Below are positions 13,522 through 17,478 of a stretch of DNA of 17,478 nt, one piece after another. The DNA comes from an uncultured Peptococcaceae bacterium. Lineage in GTDB: Bacteria > Bacillota > Peptococcia > Peptococcales > Peptococcaceae. The notes beneath the pieces were generated by a model. The model was not told the DNA's origin. It did not search any database and saw nothing but the letters and a program-made list of their open reading frames with translations. Both the position numbers and the translations under genes were made by a program. Numbering within the stretch: the first letter of the stretch is position 1; each line of letters opens with the position of its first letter. The DNA is taken from contig CABQBF010000047.1 in assembly GCA_902462325.1 (NCBI GenBank), positions 1 to 17,478 on the forward strand. Direction: 5' to 3'.

Positions 13522-16500
13522 TTATACATAATCGCTGACCTTCACCGACATCAACCGGGATACCCCTTTATTTTCCATGGCTACGCCGTACAACACATCG
13601 GCAGCTTCCATAGTACCTTTACGGTGAGATATAATAATAAATTGGGTCTTTTCGGCATATTCCCGGATAAAATGAGCAAAACGGTCAATATTAACATCAT
13701 CCAGCGCCGACTCAATCTCATCCAAAATGCAAAAGGGACTGGGCTTGACCGTCAGCAGAGAAAACAACAAGGCAATGGCTGTCATAGCCCGCTCGCCGCC
13801 CGACAGCAGCGTTAACACCTGTTCCTTTTTGCCCGGCGGCTGGGCTACAATCTCAATGCCGGTCAACAGATAATCCTCCGGCTCCGATAATTCCAGATGA
13901 GCCTGTCCGCCGCCAAACATGGACTGAAATACCTCGGCAAAGCGGGCGTTGACTTCCTGATAGGTTTCGGCAAATTTCTGCGCCATAATTTTTTCCATCT
14001 CTGCAATCACTTTATGCAGCGACTGGCGCGCCTCCTGCAAATCGCCTATTTGGGTCTGCAAAAATTGCAGCCGATCTCGTACCTGTTCAAATTCTTCAAT
14101 GGCGGTAAAATTAATTTCCCCTAACCGGCTCAACTGCCCTTTCAATTGTTGAATTGTTTTCTGCGCCTGCGGCACATTCTCCAACACGATGGCTTTCTGC
14201 TGCGCCGCTTCATAGGTGCAATCGAAATTTTGGGCCAAACGGCGATATCCACCGGACAAATAGCCCTGCACTTTATTCAAATGCAATTCTAACTGATATT
14301 TCTGCTCCCGTAGCCGCTCCTGCTGCTGCCGTTTCTGCCGCACACCGTCTTCCAGTGCGCCAATGCGTTCCTGCGTTTGCTGCCGGGTTTCCCGATAAAC
14401 CATCAACTGCTGATTTTGGCGGGATAGCTGTGCCTGTTCTTCTTTTACAAGCTGGCTGTTGCTGGCAATCTCTTGCTCATACTGGCCTTTCCGTTCCGCT
14501 AACTGGTTCTGTTCCCGCTCCTTAGCCTGCAAAGTCTGCTGCAACGCCGCCAAACGCTGCGCTTCATCGGCAGCTTGCTGAGCCAGCAACTGCCAACGCT
14601 GCTGAGCAGTTGCCAGTTGAATACGATCCTGACTGTTGGTTTCCTGCTGTTTTTTCTGCTGCTGCTGCAAACGCTGTTGCTGCTGTTCCAAGCTATCGGC
14701 CTGTTGGGCTAATTGGGTTTCCTGTTCCTTCAATTCCACTTGCCGCACCGTTTCTGCGGCCAAAGCAGTTTGCTGTTCCTGCAGCAGCGTCTGCTGTTCT
14801 TCCAGATTAAACCGCTCCAACTCCAACTCCCGGCTCAACCGACTTGTTTCCTTTTCCTGCTGGTTTAACTGCTGTTCCAATTGCGCCGCCCGCCGAATGA
14901 AAGCTTCGTCCTGGCTGTGCAATGTAGCAATCTCATCCTTTTTTTGGCCAGTTTGCACATAATACTGGTCTAACTGCCCATTCTGCTGCTCCATCTGTTC
15001 TGCCAAACGGGCCACTTCAACTTCCAGCTCAGCAATCTGCCTCTGCCGGGCCAACAAACCGCCCCGCTCTTTTTCATGATTTCCGCCGGTTAAAGCACCG
15101 CCCGGCGTAATCAGTTCACCGTCAATGGTGACCATACGATGATGAAAGCCCCGCTTTTTACCGATGGCCACCGCCGAAGCCAAATCGCCAATCACCCAAA
15201 CCTTACCAAGCAAATGCAGCATAATCGTTTCATATTTTTCATCAAATTGAATTAAATCTACTGCCAGCCCCAATACATTGGTCTCATTGCTCAAATCTTC
15301 TTCCGGCCGTTGTCCTTTTACAGTGTTTAACGGTAAAAAGGTAGCCCGCCCTTTTTTATTTTTTTTCAGATAAGCAATGGCCTCCTGCGCCTGCTGGTCA
15401 TTCTCCGTCACCAAATTTTGCAGGCTGACGCCCATCGTGGTTTCAATGGCTTTTTCCAAATGCTGCGGCACTTTTATCAATTGACTGACCGTACCAATAA
15501 TGCCTTCCAGCTTACCGCGGTTTTTCTGCTCCAGTACCGATTTTACCCCGTACTGATACCCTTCGCCGCTTTCTTCCAACTCCTGTAATGCTTTGGCCTT
15601 CGATTGCTGCTGCTGCCAAGCAGCTTGGGTTTCATTAAGCTCCTGCCGCATCAAAAACTGCTGCCGCTTACGCTGCTCTACCTCCTGCTCTAAGACTGCA
15701 ACAGCCTGGTTGTGCTGTTCCTGCTCCTCCCGTAGTGCATTCCGCTGCTCTGTCAATTCCAAACCATATTGTTTTTGTTCCGCCAAAGCCTGCTCCAACT
15801 GAGCCAGCTTTTCTTCCATCTTTTCTCGGCTGCGGCCGTTGCCCGATAATTCATGCTCCAACCGCTGCAACGTATTATGATTGCGGGCCTGCTCCTGCAT
15901 ATTGGCAAACACCGCCTGCTTATGCCGTTCCTGCTCCGCCGCCGCCTGCGATAATTGGGCCTCCAATTGCTGCAACTGTTTATGCTGTTCTTCCACTAAA
16001 GCTTGCTGCTGGCGGTATAATTGTTCCGCTTGACTGGCCTGCTGCTGCCGTTCTTCCTCTTTTTGTTTGAGAGCTGCCGCTTCTGCCTGCTGCATCGCCA
16101 GCTCACCCCGCAGCTTCTGCATCTGTTCAACCGTATGCTCCAACAATTGTTCATGGGACTGTATACGATTGCTGCGCCGCTCTAGTTGATTTTGCAAATC
16201 ATAAAAGGCCTGTTGCTGTTCCTGAAACAACGCTTCCTGCTGCTGAAATTCCAGCCGCAACTGTGCCAGTTCGGCGTCCTGACTGGATAAACCGGCAGCT
16301 TGTTGCGCCATCTGATCTTCCTGCTGCGTTTTTTTCTCCAGCAACTGCTTCTCCTGCACCTGATTGCGGGCAATATCATGCACTTCCAGCGACAGTTCCA
16401 GCTGATCCAGTTCCTGCTTGCCCGCCCGGTACTGCTTGGCCTTCTCGGCCTGTTCCTCCAGCGGACCAACCCGTTCCTCTAATTCGCTGATGATGTCCTG

Positions 16501-17073
16501 CACCCGCACCAGATGTTCTTCGGTGTCCTTTAATTTGCGCTCTGCCTCCCGCTTCCGGTACTTATATTTCATAATTCCAGCCGCTTCTTCAATCAATCCG
16601 CGACGGTCCTCCGGCTTCAGCGACAAAATTTCGTCCACCTTGCCCTGACTGATGATGGATAAACCTTCCCGGCCTAAACCAGTATCCATAAACAATTCCT
16701 GAATATCCTTCAAACGGCTGGGCGCTTTATTGATTAGATATTCGCTTTCCCCAGAACGATACAGCCTCCGGGAAACTGTCACCTCTTCAAAATCCAAATC
16801 AAAAATACGGGCGCTGTTATCCAAGGTCAACGATACCTGTGCCATACCCAGCGGACGCCTGTCCGCACTGCCGGCGAAAATAACGTCCTCCATTTTACTG
16901 CCCCGCAAATTTTTTACGCTCTGTTCGCCTAATACCCAACGAATGCTGTCCACCACATTGGACTTCCCACTGCCATTAGGCCCCACAATCGCCGTAATGC
17001 CACTGGGAAATTCAAATTCCACCTTATCGGCAAAAGACTTAAACCCCTGAATTTCCAATCGCTTTAAATACAT
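13522..17073 (-). CDS. smc: Chromosome partition/condensin ATPase SMC
   Basis: 1183 residues, typical bacterial SMC length. N-terminal head: 'MYLKRLEIQGFKSFADK', Walker A G31-PNGSGK-S38, and the Q-loop region 'LRGSKMEDVIFAGS'. A coiled-coil arm runs from about 165 to 500, a hinge from about 501 to 663 ('GIIGTVSQLIKVP...GGALTGG'), and a return arm to about 1010. C-terminal head: signature L1090-SGGE1094, Walker B 'FCILDE' (1114-1119) and D-loop 'SALDD'. With ScpA/ScpB, not encoded here, SMC extrudes DNA loops from ParB-parS complexes. The arms are extremely glutamine-rich, with runs such as EQQQQRLQQQQKKQQ. The ATG at 17073 has AGAGGTGA upstream; it follows rnc by 12 bp and precedes ftsY by 26 bp. 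Confidence 0.98.
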   Translation of the reverse strand: MYLKRLEIQGFKSFADKVEFEFPSGITAIVGPNGSGKSNVVDSIRWVLGEQSVKNLRGSKMEDVIFAGSADRRPLGMAQVSLTLDNSARIFDLDFEEVTVSRRLYRSGESEYLINKAPSRLKDIQELFMDTGLGREGLSIISQGKVDEILSLKPEDRRGLIEEAAGIMKYKYRKREAERKLKDTEEHLVRVQDIISELEERVGPLEEQAEKAKQYRAGKQELDQLELSLEVHDIARNQVQEKQLLEKKTQQEDQMAQQAAGLSSQDAELAQLRLEFQQQEALFQEQQQAFYDLQNQLERRSNRIQSHEQLLEHTVEQMQKLRGELAMQQAEAAALKQKEEERQQQASQAEQLYRQQQALVEEQHKQLQQLEAQLSQAAAEQERHKQAVFANMQEQARNHNTLQRLEHELSGNGRSREKMEEKLAQLEQALAEQKQYGLELTEQRNALREEQEQHNQAVAVLEQEVEQRKRQQFLMRQELNETQAAWQQQQSKAKALQELEESGEGYQYGVKSVLEQKNRGKLEGIIGTVSQLIKVPQHLEKAIETTMGVSLQNLVTENDQQAQEAIAYLKKNKKGRATFLPLNTVKGQRPEEDLSNETNVLGLAVDLIQFDEKYETIMLHLLGKVWVIGDLASAVAIGKKRGFHHRMVTIDGELITPGGALTGGNHEKERGGLLARQRQIAELEVEVARLAEQMEQQNGQLDQYYVQTGQKKDEIATLHSQDEAFIRRAAQLEQQLNQQEKETSRLSRELELERFNLEEQQTLLQEQQTALAAETVRQVELKEQETQLAQQADSLEQQQQRLQQQQKKQQETNSQDRIQLATAQQRWQLLAQQAADEAQRLAALQQTLQAKEREQNQLAERKGQYEQEIASNSQLVKEEQAQLSRQNQQLMVYRETRQQTQERIGALEDGVRQKRQQQERLREQKYQLELHLNKVQGYLSGGYRRLAQNFDCTYEAAQQKAIVLENVPQAQKTIQQLKGQLSRLGEINFTAIEEFEQVRDRLQFLQTQIGDLQEARQSLHKVIAEMEKIMAQKFAETYQEVNARFAEVFQSMFGGGQAHLELSEPEDYLLTGIEIVAQPPGKKEQVLTLLSGGERAMTAIALLFSLLTVKPSPFCILDEIESALDDVNIDRFAHFIREYAEKTQFIIISHRKGTMEAADVLYGVAMENKGVSRLMSVKVSDYV

Positions 17074-17085
17074 GAACTCACCTCT

Positions 17086-17478
17086 TTACTGTGCAATGGC
17101 ACCCATTTGAATTAAGGTACGGCAAGCCGCATTTTGCTCTGCTTCTTTTTTGGTTTTGCCCACCCCTTCTGCCTGTACCACACCGTTAATATACACACAG
17201 GCCGTAAACTGTTTGGCATGGTCCGGACCTTCCTCGCGGATAATTTCATAGCTGACAGTATCTTCCCGGTGCCGCTGCACCAGCTCCTGCAGTTGGGTTT
17301 TATAATCGCCGTAATGACCCTTGCGCACCTGCTCCAATTCGGGCTGAATATGCTGTAAAATCAGCGGACGTACCGCATCAATGCCCAATTCCAGATAAAT
17401 AGCGCCCACCATGGCTTCCCAGGCGTCAGCCAAATTAGAGGAACGGTCGGCGCCGCCGCAGCCCCGCTCGCCTTTTCC
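17086..17478 (-). CDS. rnc: Ribonuclease III, 5' end outside the window
   Basis: The C-terminal 130 residues of RNase III. The reading frame is open to the window edge, starting in 'GKGERGCGGADRSSNLAD', which is the conserved 'GKGE..GGR..ssiLADa' region of the nuclease domain. 'LADAWEAMVGAIYLELG' follows with the catalytic acidic residues (D, E). The dsRNA-binding domain covers about the last 75 residues: 'DYKTQLQELVQRH', 'HAKQFTACVYINGVV', 'GVGKTKKEAEQNAACRTLI'. It processes rRNA precursors and structured mRNAs. It is the first visible gene of rnc-smc-ftsY-mtaD, ending 12 bp before smc; the promoter lies outside the window. An internal TTG at 17433 could start an open reading frame but is clearly not the gene's start. 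Confidence 0.96.
   Translation of the reverse strand, partial: GKGERGCGGADRSSNLADAWEAMVGAIYLELGIDAVRPLILQHIQPELEQVRKGHYGDYKTQLQELVQRHREDTVSYEIIREEGPDHAKQFTACVYINGVVQAEGVGKTKKEAEQNAACRTLIQMGAIAQ

Noticed and set aside
14280..16330. CTG/CTGC-rich tracts as a microsatellite or CRISPR-like array
   Set aside because: They are codons for Gln, Leu and Ala in the SMC coiled coil; no regular repeat-spacer structure exists.
17433..17433. TTG at 17433 as the start of a short RNase III-like protein
   Set aside because: The frame stays open to the window edge with conserved RNase III residues upstream, so the gene simply begins outside.

Overview
The window reads as the chromosome of a low-to-moderate GC member of the Bacillota. 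Nearly every gene has a strong AGGAGG-type ribosome binding site, rnc-smc-ftsY are in the order common in this phylum, and there is a comG-like pseudopilus operon. The protein style (Gln-rich, PulK/PilX-like minor pilin, a divergent dicarboxylate symporter) is compatible with Negativicutes such as Acidaminococcaceae, but that placement is inference. I see no phage, insertion sequence or CRISPR array.

Layout. (1) From about 6.6 kb down to position 1, on the minus strand, is one tightly packed operon: a GspE/ComGA-type ATPase, a GspF/ComGB platform protein, three class-III prepilin-like proteins, then tldD, a PulK/PilX-like membrane-anchored protein that starts inside tldD, and pmbA (tldE), which leaves the window. 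A TldD/TldE protease pair is therefore embedded in a competence/type II-like pseudopilus operon. No ComGC-like major pseudopilin is present. (2) From 6.7 to 7.5 kb are two small unrecognised minus-strand genes with their own promoter, terminator and a possible 12-codon leader ORF. (3) From 7.8 to 9.0 kb a plus-strand DAACS-family symporter is followed by a convergent intergenic region. That region holds a long-stem structured element/terminator, a perfect 16-bp parS site (ParB-binding palindrome) and a second hairpin. (4) From 9.4 to 10.9 kb, minus strand: a YbgC-type thioesterase, a nicotinamidase-like cysteine hydrolase, tRNA-Arg(CCU) with terminator, and a small two-helix membrane protein. 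(5) From 11.1 to 17.5 kb, minus strand: rnc (5' end outside the window), smc, ftsY and mtaD, spaced 12 bp, 26 bp and a 4-bp ATGA overlap, so probably one transcript.

Functional themes: DNA uptake or secretion through a pseudopilus; chromosome segregation (smc, plus a parS site 4.3 kb from the smc stop codon); SRP-dependent membrane targeting (ftsY); RNA processing (rnc); and recycling of the methyl-cycle by-products SAH/MTA (mtaD). The most unusual points are the tldD/pmbA-pseudopilin interleaving, the FtsY with its acidic domain at the C-terminus instead of the N-terminus, the parS site, and the structured element after the symporter.
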